A DNA stretch of 64,000 bases from Auanema rhodensis (Eukaryota; Nematoda; Chromadorea; Rhabditida; Rhabditidae). Both the position numbers and the translations under genes were made by a program. This document shows positions 18,701 to 32,900 of the stretch, piece after piece. Positions within the stretch are counted from its first letter, which is position 1, and each line of letters begins with the position of its first letter. The stretch lies in the NCBI GenBank assembly GCA_964057225.1, contig OZ059895.1, forward strand, positions 1,550,001 to 1,614,000, read 5' to 3'. The notes beneath the pieces were generated by a model, which did no database searches, was not told where the DNA came from, and worked only from the letters and a program-made list of their open reading frames with translations.

Positions 18701-21700
18701 AGAATTAATTTTTTCGTTGAATAACATTGTCTATCGTCTTTGCTTTGAAAAATGGAATCTAAAAACATCTACTTTTTGCTAAATTATCTTGAAATTTTTC
18801 GAAAAAATTTTTGTCAAAATGTTTTTGGAAGCAATGTTGAGTGTACATGGAAACTCAACATACACTAATGCATCATTTTTCAAACAATCATAACTAATTT
18901 TTGTATTAAGCGTTTCTCAATGTAGTATAGTGCATTCGATGCCGATTTTTAAGCTGCGTCGATCTGTGTTATCAGATTTGCGCTAGCTTAAAAATGCACC
19001 GAGATATCAACTGATATAAGTTCACACTTATATCCTCGATTTTCACCCTGAAGAATTAATTTTTTCGTTGAATAACATTGTCTATCGTCTTTGCCTTGAA
19101 AAATGGAATTTAAAAACATCTACTTTTTGCTAAATTATTTTGAAATTTTTCGAAAAAATTTTTGTCAAAATGTTTTTGGAAGCAATGTTGAGTGTACATG
19201 GAAACTCAACATACACTAATGCATCATTTTTCAAACGATCATAACTAATTTTTGTATTAAGCGTTTCTCAATGTAGTATAGTGCATTCGATGCGGATTTT
19301 TAAGCTGCGTCGATCTGTATTATCAGATTTGCGCTAGCTTAAAAATGCACCGAGATATCAACTGATATAAGTTCACACTTATATCCTCGATTTTCATCCT
19401 GAAGAATTAATTTTTTCGTTGAATAACATTGTCCATCGTCTTTGCCTTGAAAAAAAGAATCTAAAAACATCTACTTTTTGCTAAATTATTTTGAAATTTT
19501 TCGAAAAAATTTTTGTCAAAATGTTTTTGGAAGCAATGTTGAGTGTACATGGAAACTCAACATACACTAATGCATCATTTTTCAAACGATCATAACTAAT
19601 TTTTGTATTAAGCGTTTCTCAATGTAGTATAGTGCATTCGATGCCGATTTTTAAGCTGCGTCGATCTGTGTTATCAGATTTGCGCTAGCTTAAAAATGCA
19701 CCGAGATATCAACTGATATAAGTTCACACTTATATCCTCGATTTTCACCCTGAAGAATTAATTTTTTCGTTGAATAACATTGTCTATCGTCTTTGCCTTG
19801 AAAAATGGAATCTAAAAACATCTACTTTTTGCTAAATTATTTTGAAATTTTTCGAAAAAATTTTTGTCAAAATGTTTTTGGAAGCAATGTTGAGTGTACA
19901 TGGAAACTCAACATACACTAATGCATCATTTTTCAAACGATCATAACTAATTTTTGTATTAAGCGTTTCTCAATGTAGTATAGTGCATTCGATGCCGATT
20001 TTTAAGCTGCGTCGATCTGTGTTATCAGATTTGCGCTAGCTTAAAAATGCACCAAGATATCAACTGATATAAGTTCACACTTATATCCTCGATTTTCACC
20101 CTGAAGAATTAATTTTTTCGTTGAATAACATTGTCTATCGTCTTTGCTTTGAAAAATGGAATCTAAAAACATCTACTTTTTGCTAAATTATTTTGAAATT
20201 TTTCGAAAAAATTTTTGTCAAAATGTTTTTGGAAGCAATGTTGAGTGTACATGGAAACTCAACATACACTAATGCATCATTTTTCAAACGATCATAACTA
20301 ATTTTTGTATTAAGCGTTTCTCAATGTAGTATAGTGCATTCGATGCGGATTTTTAAGTTGCGTCGATCTGTGTTATCAGATTTGCGCTAGCTTAAAAATG
20401 CACCGAGATATCAACTGATATAAGTTCACACTTATATCCTCGATTTTCACCCTGAAGAATTAATTTTTTCGTTGAATAACATTGTCTATCGTCTTTGCTT
20501 TGAAAAATGGAATCTAAAAACATCTACTTTTTGCTAAATTATTTTGAAATTTTTCGAAAAAATTTTTGTCAAAATGTTTTTGGAAGCAATGTTGAGTGTA
20601 CATGGAAACTCAACATACACTAATGCATCATTTTTCAAACGATCATAACTAATTTTTGTATTAAGCGTTTCTCAATGTAGTATAGTGCATTCGATGCCGA
20701 TTTTTAAGCTGCGTCGATCTGTGTTATCAGATTTGCGCTAGCTTAAAAATGCACCGAGATATCAACTGATATAAGTTCACACTTATATCCTCGATTTTCA
20801 CCCTGAAGAATTAATTTTTTCGTTGAATAACATTGTCTATCGTCTTTGCCTTGAAAAATGGAATTTAAAAACATCTACTTTTTGCTAAATTATTTTGAAA
20901 TTTTTCGAAAAAATTTTTGTCAAAATGTTTTTGGAAGCAATGTTGAGTGTACATGGAAACTCAACATACACTAATGCATCATTTTTCAAACGATCATAAC
21001 TAATTTTTGTATTAAGCGTTTTTCAATGTAGTATAGTGCATTCGATGCGGATTTTTAAGCTGCGTCGATCTGTGTTATCAGATTTGCGCTAGCTTAAAAA
21101 TGCACCGAGATATCAACTGATATAAGTTCACACTTATATCCTCGATTTTCATCCTGAAGAATTAATTTTTTCGTTGAATAACATTGTCCATCGTCTTTGC
21201 CTTGAAAAAAAGAATCTAAAAACATCTACTTTTTGCTAAATTATTTTGAAATTTTTCGAAAAAATTTTTGTCAAAATGTTTTTGGAAGCAATGTTGAGTG
21301 TACATGGAAACTCAACATACACTAATGCATCATTTTTCAAACGATCATAACTAATTTTTGTATTAAGCGTTTCTCAATGTAGTATAGTGCATTCGATGCG
21401 GATTTTTAAGCTGCGTCGATCTGTGTTATCAGATTTGCGCTAGCTTAAAAATGCACCGAGATATCAACTGATATAAGTTCACACTTATATCCTCGATTTT
21501 CACCCTGAAGAATTAATTTTTTCGTTGAATAACATTGTCTATCGTCTTTGCTTTGAAAAATGGAATCTAAAAACATCTACTTTTTGCTAAATTATTTTGA
21601 AATTTTTCGAAAAAATTTTTGTCAAAATGTTTTTGGAAGCAATGTTGAGTGTACATGGAAACTCAACATACACTAATGCATCATTTTTCAAACGATCATA

Positions 21701-22927
21701 ACTAATTTTTGTATTAAGCGTTTCTCAATGTAGTATAGTGCATTCGATGCGGATTTTTAAGCTGCGTCGATCTGTGTTATCAGATTTGCGCTAGCTTAAA
21801 AATGCACCGAGATATCAACTGATATAAGTTCACACTTATATCCTCGATTTTCACCCTGAAGAATTAATTTTTTCGTTGAATAACATTGTCTATCGTCTTT
21901 GCTTTGAAAAATGGAATCTAAAAACATCTACTTTTTGCTAAATTATTTTGAAATTTTTCGAAAAAATTTTTGTCAAAATGTTTTTGGAAGCAATGTTGAG
22001 TGTACATGGAAACTCAACATACACTAATGCATCATTTTTCAAACGATCATAACTAATTTTTGTATTAAGCGTTTCTCAATGTAGTATAGTGCATTCGATG
22101 CCGATTTTTAAGCTGCGTCGATCTGTGTTATCAGATTTGCGCTAGCTTAAAAATGCACCGAGATATCAACTGATATAAGTTCACACTTATATCCTCGATT
22201 TTCACCCTGAAGAATTAATTTTTTCGTTGAATAACATTGTCTATCGTCTTTGCCTTGAAAAATGGAATTTAAAAACATCTACTTTTTGCTAAATTATTTT
22301 GAAATTTTTCGAAAAAATTTTTGTCAAAATGTTTTTGGAAGCAATGTTGAGTGTACATGGAAACTCAACATACACTAATGCATCATTTTTCAAACGATCA
22401 TAACTAATTTTTGTATTAAGCGTTTCTCAATGTAGTATAGTGCATTCGATGCGGATTTTTAAGCTGCGTCGATCTGTGTTATCAGATTTGCGCTAGCTTA
22501 AAAATGCACCGAGATATCAACTGATATAAGTTCACACTTATATCCTCGATTTTCATCCTGAAGAATTAATTTTTTCGTTGAATAACATTGTCCATCGTCT
22601 TTGCCTTGAAAAAAAGAATCTAAAAACATCTACTTTTTGCTAAATTATTTTGAAATTTTTCGAAAAAATTTTTGTCAAAATGTTTTTGGAAGCAATGTTG
22701 AGTGTACATGGAAACTCAACATACACTAATGCATCATTTTTCAAACGATCATAACTAATTTTTGTATTAAGCGTTTCTCAATGTAGTATAGTGCATTCGA
22801 TGCGGATTTTTAAGCTGCGTCGATCTGTGTTATCAGATTTGCGCTAGCTTAAAAATGCACCGAGATATCAACTGATATAAGTTCACACTTATATCCTCGA
22901 TTTTCATCCTGAAGAATTAATTTTTTC
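12749..22927. repeat. Satellite subdomain with variable-length higher-order units
   Basis: Twenty-nine monomers. One type (GTCCATC with AAAAAAAGAATC) starts units and recurs at anchors 12749, 13451, 14855, 15557, 18365, 19418, 21173 and 22577, giving gaps of 2, 4, 2, 8, 3, 5 and 4 monomers. Within units a monomer with CACCAAGA follows at 14085, 16191, 17244 and 20052, and one with GGAATTTAAA at 18053, 19106, 20861 and 22265. The monomer before each unit start nearly always ends CATCCTGAAG, so monomer order is partly fixed. Confidence 0.75.
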
Positions 22928-25900
22928 GTTGAATAACATTGTCCATCGTCTTTGCCTTGAAAAAAAAAATCTAAAAACATCTACTTTTTGCTAAATTATC
23001 TTGAAATTTTTCGAAAAAATTTTTGTCAAAATGTTTTTGGAAGCAATGTTGAGTGTACATGGAAACTCAACATACACTAATGCATCATTTTTCAAACGAT
23101 CATAACTAATTTTTGTATTAAGCGTTTCTCAATGTAGTATAGTGCATTCGATGCCGATTTTTAAGCTGCGTCGATCTGTGTTATCAGATTTGCGCTAGCT
23201 TAAAAATGCACCGAGATATCAACTGATATAAGTTCACACTTATATCCTCGATTTTCACCCTGAAGAATTAATTTTTTCGTTGAATAACATTGTCTATCGT
23301 CTTTGCCTTGAAAAATGAAATCTAAAAACATCTACTTTTTGCTAAATTATTTTGAAATTTTCCGAAAAAATTTTTGTCAAAATGTTTTTGGAAGCAATGT
23401 TGAGTGTACATGGAAACTCAACATACACTAATGCATCATTTTTCAAACGATCATAACTAATTTTTGTATTAAGCTTTTCTCAATGTAGTATAGTGCATTC
23501 GATGCGGATTTTTAAGCTGCGTCGATCTGTGTTATCAGATTTGCGCTAGCTTAAAAATGCACCGAGATATCAACTAATACAAGTTCACACTTATATCCTC
23601 GATTTTCACCCTGAAGAATTAATTTTCTCGTTGAATAACATTGTCCATCGTCTTTGCCTTGAGAAAAGGAATCTAAAAACATCTACTTTTTGCTGAATTA
23701 TTTTGAAATTTTTCGAAAAAATTTTTGTCAAAATGTTTTTGGAAGCAATGTTGAGTGTACATGGAAACTCAACATACACTAATGCATCATTTTTCAAACG
23801 ATCATAACTAATTTTTGTATTAAGCGTTTCTCAATGTAGTATAGTGCATTCGATGCGGATTTTTAAGCTGCGTCGATCTGTGTTATCAGATTTGCGCTAG
23901 CTTAAAAATGCACCGAGATATCAACTGATATAAGTTCACACTTATATCCTCGATTTTCATCCTGAAGAATTAATTTTTTCGTTGAATAACATTGTCCATC
24001 GTCTTTGCCTTGAAAAAAAGAATCTAAAAACATCTACTTTTTGCTAAATTATCTTGAAATTTTTCGAAAAAATTTTTGTCAAAATGTTTTTGGAAGCAAT
24101 GTTGAGTGTACATGGAAACTCAACATACACTAATGCATCATTTTTCAAACGATCATAACTAATTTTTGTATTAAGCGTCTCTCAATGTAGTATAGTGCAT
24201 TCGATGCCGATTTTTAAGCTGCGTCGATCTGTGTTATCAGATTTGCGCTAGCTTAAAAATGCACCGAGATATCAACTGATATAAGTTCACACTTATATCC
24301 TCGATTTTCATCCTGAAGAATTAATTTTTTCGTTGAATAACATTGTCCATCGTCTTTGCCTTGAAAAAAAGAATCTAAAAACATCTACTTTTTGCTAAAT
24401 TATTTTGAAATTTTTCGAAAAAATTTTTGTCAAAATGTTTTTGGAAGCAATGTTGAGTGTACATGGAAACTCAACATACACTAATGCATCATTTTTCAAA
24501 CGATCATAACTAATTTTTGTATTAAGCGTTTCTCAATGTAGTATAGTGCATTCGATGCGGATTTTTAAGCTGCGTCGATCTGTGTTATCAGATTTGCGCT
24601 AGCTTGAAAATGCACCGAGATATCAACTGATATAAGTTCACACTTATATCCTCGATTTTCATCCTGAAGAATTAATTTGTTCGTTGAATAACATTGTCCA
24701 TCGTCTTTGCCTTGAAAAAAAGAATCTAAAAACATCTACTTTTTGCTAAATTATCTTGAAATTTTTCGAAAAAATTTTTGTCAAAATGTTTTTGGAAGCA
24801 ATGTTGAGTGTACATGGAAACTCAACATACACTAATGCATCATTTTTCAAACGATCATAACTAATTTTTGTATTAAGCGTTTCTCAATGTAGTATAGTGC
24901 ATTCGATGCCGATTTTTAAGCTGCGTCGATCTGTGTTATCAGATTTGCGCTAGCTTAAAAATGCACCGAGATATCAACTGATATAAGTTCACACTTATAT
25001 CCTCGATTTTCACCCTGAAGAATTAATTTTTTCGTTGAATAACATTGTCTATCGTCTTTGCCTTGAAAAATGAAATCTAAAAACATCTACTTTTTGCTAA
25101 ATTATTTTGAAATTTTTCGAAAAAATTTTTGTCAAAATGTTTTTGGAAGCAATGTTGAGTGTACATGGAAACTCAACATACACTAATGCATCATTTTTCA
25201 AACGATCATAACTAATTTTTGTATTAAGCTTTTCTCAATGTAGTATAGTGCATTCGATGCGGATTTTTAAGCTGCGTCGATCTGTGTTAACAGATTTGCG
25301 CTAGCTTAAAAATGCACCGAGATATCAACTAATACAAGTTCACACTTATATCCTCGATTTTCACCCTGAAGAATTAATTTTCTCGTTGAATAACATTGTC
25401 CATCGTCTTTGCCTTGAAAAAAGGAATCTAAAAACATCTACTTTTTGCTGAATTATTTTGAAATTTTTCGAAAAAATTTTTGTCAAAATGTTTTTGGAAG
25501 CAATGTTGAGTGTACATGGAAACTCAACATACACTAATGCATCATTTTTCAAACGATCATAACTAATTTTTGTATTAAACGTTTTTCAATGTAGTATAGT
25601 GCATTCGATGCGGATTTTTAAGCTGCGTCGATCTGTGTTATCAGATTTGCGCTAGCTTAAAAATGCACCGAGATATCAACTGATATAAGTTCACACTTAT
25701 ATCCTCGATTTTCACCCTGAAGAATTAATTTTTTCGTTGAATAACATTGTCTATCGTCTTTGCCTTGAAAAATGGAATCTAATAACATCTACTTTTTGCT
25801 AAATTATTTTGAAATTTTTCGAAAAAATTTTTGTCAAAATGTTTTTGGAAGCTATGTTGAGTGTACATGGAAACTCAACATACACTAATGCATCATTTTT

Positions 25901-27490
25901 CAAACGATCATAACTAATTTTTGTATTAAGCGTTTCTCAATGTAGTTTAGTGCACTCGATGCGGATTTTTAAGCTGCGTCGATCTGTGTTATCAGATTTG
26001 CGCTAGCTTAAAAATGCACCGAGATATCAACTGATATAAGTTCACACTTATATCCTCGATTTTCACCCTGAAGAATTAATTTTTTCGTTGAATAACATTG
26101 TCCATCGTCTTTGCCTTGAAAAAAAGAATCTAAAAACATCTACTTTTTGCTAAATTATCTTGAAATTTTTCGAAAAAATTTTTGTCAAAATGTTTTTGGA
26201 AGCAATGTTGAGTGTACATGGAAACTCAACATACACTAATGCATCATTTTTCAAACGATCATAACTAATTTTTGTATTAAGCGTCTCTCAATGTAGTATA
26301 GTGCATTCGATGCCGATTTTTAAGCTGCGTCGATCTGTGTTATCAGATTTGCGCTAGCTTAAAAATGCACCGAGATATCAACTGATATAAGTTCACACTT
26401 ATATCCTCGATTTTCACCCTGAAGAATTAATTTTTTCGTTGAATAACATTGTCCATCGTCTTTGCCTTGAAAAAAAGAATCTAAAAACATCTACTTTTTG
26501 CTAAATTATCTTGAAATTTTTCGAAAAAATTTTTGTCAAAATGTTTTTGGAAGCAATGTTGAGTGTACATGGAAACTCAACATACACTAATGCATCATTT
26601 TTCAAACGATCATAACTAATTTTTGTATTAAGCGTCTCTCAATGTAGTATAGTGCATTCGATGCCGATTTTTAAGCTGCGTCGATCTGTGTTATCAGATT
26701 TGCGCTAGCTTAAAAATGCACCGAGATATCAACTGATATAAGTTCACACTTATATCCTCGATTTTCACCCTGAAGAATTAATTTTTTCGTTGAATAACAT
26801 TGTCTATCGTCTTTGCCTTGAAAAATGAAATCTAAAAACATCTACTTTTTGCTAAATTATTTTGAAATTTTTCGAAAAAATTTTTGTCAAAATGTTTTTG
26901 GAAGCAATGTTGAGTGTACATGGAAACTCAACATACACTAATGCATCATTTTTCAAACGATCATAACTAATTTTTGTATTAAGCTTTTCTCAATGTAGTA
27001 TAGTGCATTCGATGCGGATTTTTAAGCTGCGTCGATCTGTGTTATCAGATTTGCGCTAGCTTAAAAATTCACCGAGATATCAACTAATACAAGTTCACAC
27101 TTATATCCTCGATTTTCACCCTGAAGAATTAATTTTCTCGTTGAATAACATTGTCCATCGTTTTTGCCTTGAAAAAAGGAATCTAAAAACATCTACTTTT
27201 TGCTGAATTATTTTGAAATTTTTCGAAAAAATTTTTGTCAAAATGTTTTTGGAAGCAATGTTGAGTGTACATGGAAACTCAACATACACTAATGCATCAT
27301 TTTTCAAACGATCATAACTAATTTTTGTATTAAGCGTTTCTCAATGTAGTATAGTGCACTCGATGAGGATTTTTAAGCTGCGTCGATCTGTGTTATCAGA
27401 TTTGCGCTAGCTTAAAAATGCACCGAGATATCAACTGATATAAGTTTACACTTATATCCTCGATTTTCACCCTGAAGAATTAATTTTTTC
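22928..27490. repeat. Five-monomer (1755-bp) higher-order repeat
   Basis: A three-monomer core recurs at anchors 23279, 25034 and 26789, each exactly 1755 bp (5 x 351) apart. The core monomer has TGAAATC, AAGCTTTTCTC and CTAATACAAG. It is followed by a TTCTCG monomer with GCTGAATT, and preceded by one with ATTATCTTG and GATGCC. The GCTGAATT change opens a 63-codon minus frame at 23606, 25361 and 27116; it is not a gene. Confidence 0.85.
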
Positions 27491-29947
27491 GTTGAATAAC
27501 ATTGTCTATCGTCTTTGCCTTGAAAAATGGAATCTAAAAACATCTACTTTTTGCTAAATTATTTTGAAATTTTTCGAAAAAATTTTTGTCAAAATGTTTT
27601 TGGAAGCAATGTTGAGTGTACATGGAAACTCAACATACACTAATGCATCATTTTTCAAACGATCATAACTAATTTTTGTATTAAGCGTTTCTCAATGTAG
27701 TGTAGTGCACTCGATGCGGATTTTTAAGCTGCGTCGATCTGTGTTATCAGATTTGCGCTAGCTTAAAAATGCACCGAGATATCAACTGATATAAGTTCAC
27801 ACTTATATCCTCGATTTTCACCCTGAAGAATTAATTTTTTCGTTGAATAACATTGTCCATCGTCTTTGCCTTGAAAAAAGAAATCTAAAAACATCTACTT
27901 TTTGCTAAATTATTTTGAAATTTTTCGAAAAAATTTTTGTCAAAATGTTTTTGGAAGCAATGTTGAGTGTACATGGAAACTCAACATACACTAATGCATC
28001 ATTTTTCAAACGATCATAACTAATTTTTGTATCAAGCGTTTCTCAATGTAGTATAGTGCATTCGATGCGGATTTTTAAGCTGCGTCGATCTGTCTTATCA
28101 GATTTGCGCTAGCTTAAAAATGCACCGAGATATCAACTGATATAAGTTCACACTCATATCCTCGATTTTCACACTGAAGAATTAATTTTTTCGTTGAAAA
28201 ACATTGTCTATCGTCTTTGCCTTGAAAAAAGAAATCTAAAAACATCTACTTTTTGCTACATTATTTTGAAATTTTTCGAAAAAATTTTTGTCAAAATGTT
28301 TTTGGAAGCAATGTTGAGTGTACATGGAAACTCAACATACACTAATGCATCATTTTTCAAACGATCATAACTAAATTTTGTATTTAGCGTTTCTCAATGT
28401 AGTATAGTGCATTCGATGCGGATTTTTAAGCTGCGTCGATCTGTGTTATCAGATTTGCGCTAGCTTAAAAATGCACCGAGATATCAACTGATATAAGTTC
28501 ACACTTATATCCTCGATTTTCACACTGAAGAATTGATTTTTTCGTTGAAAAACATTGTCTATCGTCTTTGCCTTGAAAAAAGGAATCTAAAAACATCTAC
28601 TTTTTGCTACATTATTTTGAAATTTTTCGAAAAAATTTTTGTCAAAATGTTTTTGGAAGCAATGTTGAGTGTACATGGAAACTCAACATACACTAATGCA
28701 TCATTTTTCAAACGATCATAACTAATTTTTGTATTCAGCGTTTCTCAATGTAGTATAGTGCATTCGATGCGGATTTTTAAGCTGCGTCGATCTGTGTTAT
28801 CAGATTTGCGCTAGCTTAAAAATGCACCGAGATATCAACTGATATAAGTTCACACTTATATCCTCGATTTTCACACTTAAGAATTAATTTTTTCGTTGAA
28901 TAACATTGTCCATCGTCTTTGCCTTGAAAAATGGAATCTAAAAACATCTACTTTTTGCTAAATTATTTTGAAATTTTTCGAAAAAATTTTTGTCAAAATG
29001 TTTTTGGAAGCAATGTTGAGTGTACATGGAAACTCAACATACACTAATGCATCATTTTTCAAACGATCATAACTTATTTTTGTATCAAGCGTTTCTCGAT
29101 GTAGTATAGTGCATTCGATGCGGATTTGTAAGCTGCGTCGATCTGTGTTATCAGATTTGCGCTAGCTTAAAAATGCACCGAGATATCAACTGATATAAGT
29201 TCACACTTATATCCTCGATTTTCACCCTGAAGAAATAATTTTTTCGTTGAATAACATTGTCCATCGTCTTTGCCTTGAAAAAAGGAATCTAAAAACATCT
29301 ACTTTTTGCTAAATTATTTTGAAATTTTTTGAAAAAATTTTTGTCAAAATGTTTTTGGAAGCAATGTTGAGTGTACATGGAAACTCAACATACACTAATG
29401 CATCATTTTTCAAACGATCATAACTAATTTTTGTATCAAGCGTTTCTCGATGTAGTATAGTGCATTCGATGCGGATTTGTAAGCTGCGTCGATCTGTGTT
29501 ATCAGATTTGCGCTAACTTAAAAATGCACCGAGATATCAACTGATATAAGTTCACACTTATATCCTCGATTTTCACCCTGAAGAATTAATTTTTTCGTTG
29601 AATAACATTGTCTATCGTCTTTGCCTTGAAAAATGAAATCTAAAAACATCTACTTTTTGTTAAATTATTTTGAAATTTTTCGAAAAAATTTTTGTCAAAA
29701 TGTTTTTGGAAGCAATGTTGAGTGTACATGGAAACTCAACATACACTAATGCATCATTTTTCAAACGATCATAACTAATTTTTGTATCAAGCGTTTCTCG
29801 ATGTAGTATAGTGCATTCGATGCGGATTTGTAAGCTGCGTCGATCTGTGTTATCAGATTTGCGCTAACTTAAAAATGCACCGAGATATCAACTGATATAA
29901 GTTCACATTTATATCCTCGATTTTCACCCTGAAGAATTGATTTTTTC
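27491..29947. repeat. Transition monomers between the 5-mer and 6-mer repeats
   Basis: Seven monomers of mixed type. New markers first appear here: CACACTGAAG (28171), GCTACATT (28255), GTATTTAGCG (28381), TCTCGATG with GATTTGTAAG (29094 on) and GCTAACTT (29513). These become standard types in the 6-monomer repeat. Two neighbouring monomers at about 29597 and 29948 share TGAAATC and TGTTAAATT but differ in their 3' halves. Confidence 0.7.
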
Positions 29948-32900
29948 GTTGAATAACATTGTCTATCGTCTTTGCCTTGAAAAATGAAATCTAAAAACAT
30001 CTACTTTTTGTTAAATTATTTTGAAATTTTTCGAAAAAATTTTTGTCAAAATGTTTTTGGAAGCAATGTTGAGTGTACATGGAAACTCAACATACACTAA
30101 TGCATCATTTTTCAAACGATCATAACTAATTTTTGTATTAAGCTTTTCTCAATGTAGTATAGTGCATTCGATGCGGATTTTTAAGCTGCGTCGATCTGTG
30201 TTATCAGATTTGCGCTAGCTTAAAAATGCACCGAGATATCAACTGATATAAGTTCACACTTATATCCTCGATTTTCACCCTGAAGAAATAATTTTTTCGT
30301 TGAATAACATTGTCCATCGTCTTTGCCTTGAAAAAAGGAATCTAAAAACATCTACTTTTTGCTAAATTATTTTGAAATTTTTCGAAAAAATTTTTGTCAA
30401 AATGTTTTTGGAAGCAATGTTGAGTGTACATGGAAACTCAACATACACTAATGCATCATTTTTCAAACGATCATAACTAATTTTTGTATCAAGCGTTTCT
30501 CGATGTAGTATAGTGCATTCGATGCGGATTTGTAAGCTGCGTCGATCTGTGTTATCAGATTTGCGCTAACTTAAAAATGCACCGAGATATCAACTGATAT
30601 AAGTTCACACTTATATCCTCGATTTTCACCCTGAAGAATTAATTTCTTCGTTGAAAAACATTGTCTATCGTCTTTGCCTTGAAAAAAGGAATCTAAAAAC
30701 ATCTACTTTTTGCTACATTATTTTGAAATTTTTCGAAAAAATTTTTGTCAAAATGTTTTTGGAAGCAATGTTGAGTGTACATGGAAACTCAACATACACT
30801 AATGCATCATTTTTCAAACGATCATAACTAATTTTTGTATTTAGCGTTTCTCAATGTAGTATAGTGCATTCGATGCGGATTTTTAAGCTGCGTCGATCTG
30901 TGTTATCAGATTTGCGCTAGCTTAAAAATGCACCGAGATATCAACTGATATAAGTTCACACTTATATCCTCGATTTTCACACTGAAGAATTAATTTTTTC
31001 GTTGAATAACATTGTCTATCGTCTTTGCCTTGAAAAATGGAATCTAAAAACATCTACTTTTTGCTAAATTATTTTGAAATTTTTCGAAAAAATTTTTGTC
31101 AAAATGTTTTTGGAAGCAATGTTGAGTGTACATGGAAACTCAACATACACTAATGCATCATTTTTCAAACGATCATAACTTATTTTTGTATCGAGCGTTT
31201 CTCAATGTAGTATAGTGCATTCGATGCGGATTTTTAAGCTGCGTCGATCTGTCTTATCAGATTTGCGCTAGCTTAAAAATGCACCGAGATATCAACTGAT
31301 ATAAGTTCACACTTATATCCTCGATTTTCACCCTGAAGATATAATTTTTTCGTTGAATAACATTGTCCATCGTCTTTGCCTTGAAAAAAGGAATCTAAAA
31401 ACATCTCCTTTTTGCTAAATTATTTTGAAATTTTTCGAAAAAATTTTTGTCAAAATGTTTTTGGAAGCAATGTTGAGTGTACATGGAAACTCAACATACA
31501 CTAATGCATCATTTTTCAAACGATCATAACTAATTTTTGTATCAAGCGTTTCTCGATGTAGTATAGTGCATTCGATGCGGATTTGTAAGCTGCGTCGATC
31601 TGTGTTATCAGATTTGCGCTAACTTAAAAATGCACCGAGATATCAACTGATATAAGTTCACACTTATATCCTCGATTTTCACCCTGAAGAAATAATTTTT
31701 TCGTTGAATAACATTGTCCATCGTCTTTGCCTCGAAAAAAGGAATCTAAAAACATCTCCTTTTTGCTAAATTATTTTGAAATTTTTCGAAAAAATTTTTG
31801 TCAAAATGTTTTTGGAAGCAATGTTGAGTGTACATGGAAACTCAACATACACTAATGCATCATTTTTCAAACGATCATAACTAATTTTTGTATCAAGCGT
31901 TTCTCGATGTAGTATAGTGCATTCGATGCGGATTTGTAAGCTGCGTCGATCTGTGTTATCAGATTTGCGCTAACTTAAAAATGCACCGAGATATCAACTG
32001 ATATAAGTTCACACTTATATCCTCGATTTTCACCCTGAAGAATTAATTTTTTCGTTGAATAACATTGTCTATCGTCTTTGCCTTGAAAAATGAAATCTAA
32101 AAACATCTACTTTTTGTTAAATTATTTTGAAATTTTTCGAAAAAATTTTTGTCAAAATGTTTTTGGAAGCAATGTTGAGTGTACATGGAAACTCAACATA
32201 CACTAATGCATCATTTTTCAAACGATCATAACTAATTTTTGTATTAAGCTTTTCTCAATGTAGTATAGTGCATTCGATGCGGATTTTTAAGCTGCGTCGA
32301 TCTGTGTTATCAGATTTGCGCTAGCTTAAAAATGCACCGAGATATCAACTGATATAAGTTCACACTTATATCCTCGATTTTCACCCTGAAGAAATAATTT
32401 TTTCGTTGAATAACATTGTCCATCGTCTTTGCCTTGAAAAAAGGAATCTAAAAACATCTACTTTTTGCTAAATTATTTTGAAATTTTTCGAAAAAATTTT
32501 TGTCAAAATGTTTTTGGAAGCAGTGTTGAGTGTACATGGAAACTCAACATACACTAATGCATCATTTTTCAAACGATCATAACTAATTTTTGTATCAAGC
32601 GTTTCTCGATGTAGTATAGTGCATTCGATGCGGATTTGTAAGCTGCGTCGATCTGTGTTATCAGATTTGCGCTAACTTAAAAATGCACCGAGATATCAAC
32701 TGATATAAGTTCACACTTATATCCTCGATTTTCACCCTGAAGAATTAATTTTTTCGTTGAAAAACATTGTCTATCGTCTTTGCCTTGAAAAAAGGAATCT
32801 AAAAACATCTACTTTTTGCTACATTATTTTGAAATTTTTCGAAAAAATTTTTGTCAAAATGTTTTTGGAAGCAATGTTGAGTGTACATGGAAACTCAACA

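Noticed and set aside
23606-27307. Three nearly identical 63-codon minus-strand frames at 23606, 25361 and 27116
   Set aside because: They lie in satellite monomers of the five-monomer repeat and exist because one substitution (GCTGAATT) removes a stop. Spacing is exactly 1755 bp and there is no sign of codon-level constraint.
28533-28721. 62-codon plus-strand frame
   Set aside because: A single satellite monomer with a chance ATG (GAATTGATTTT region); neighbouring monomers have stops in this frame.
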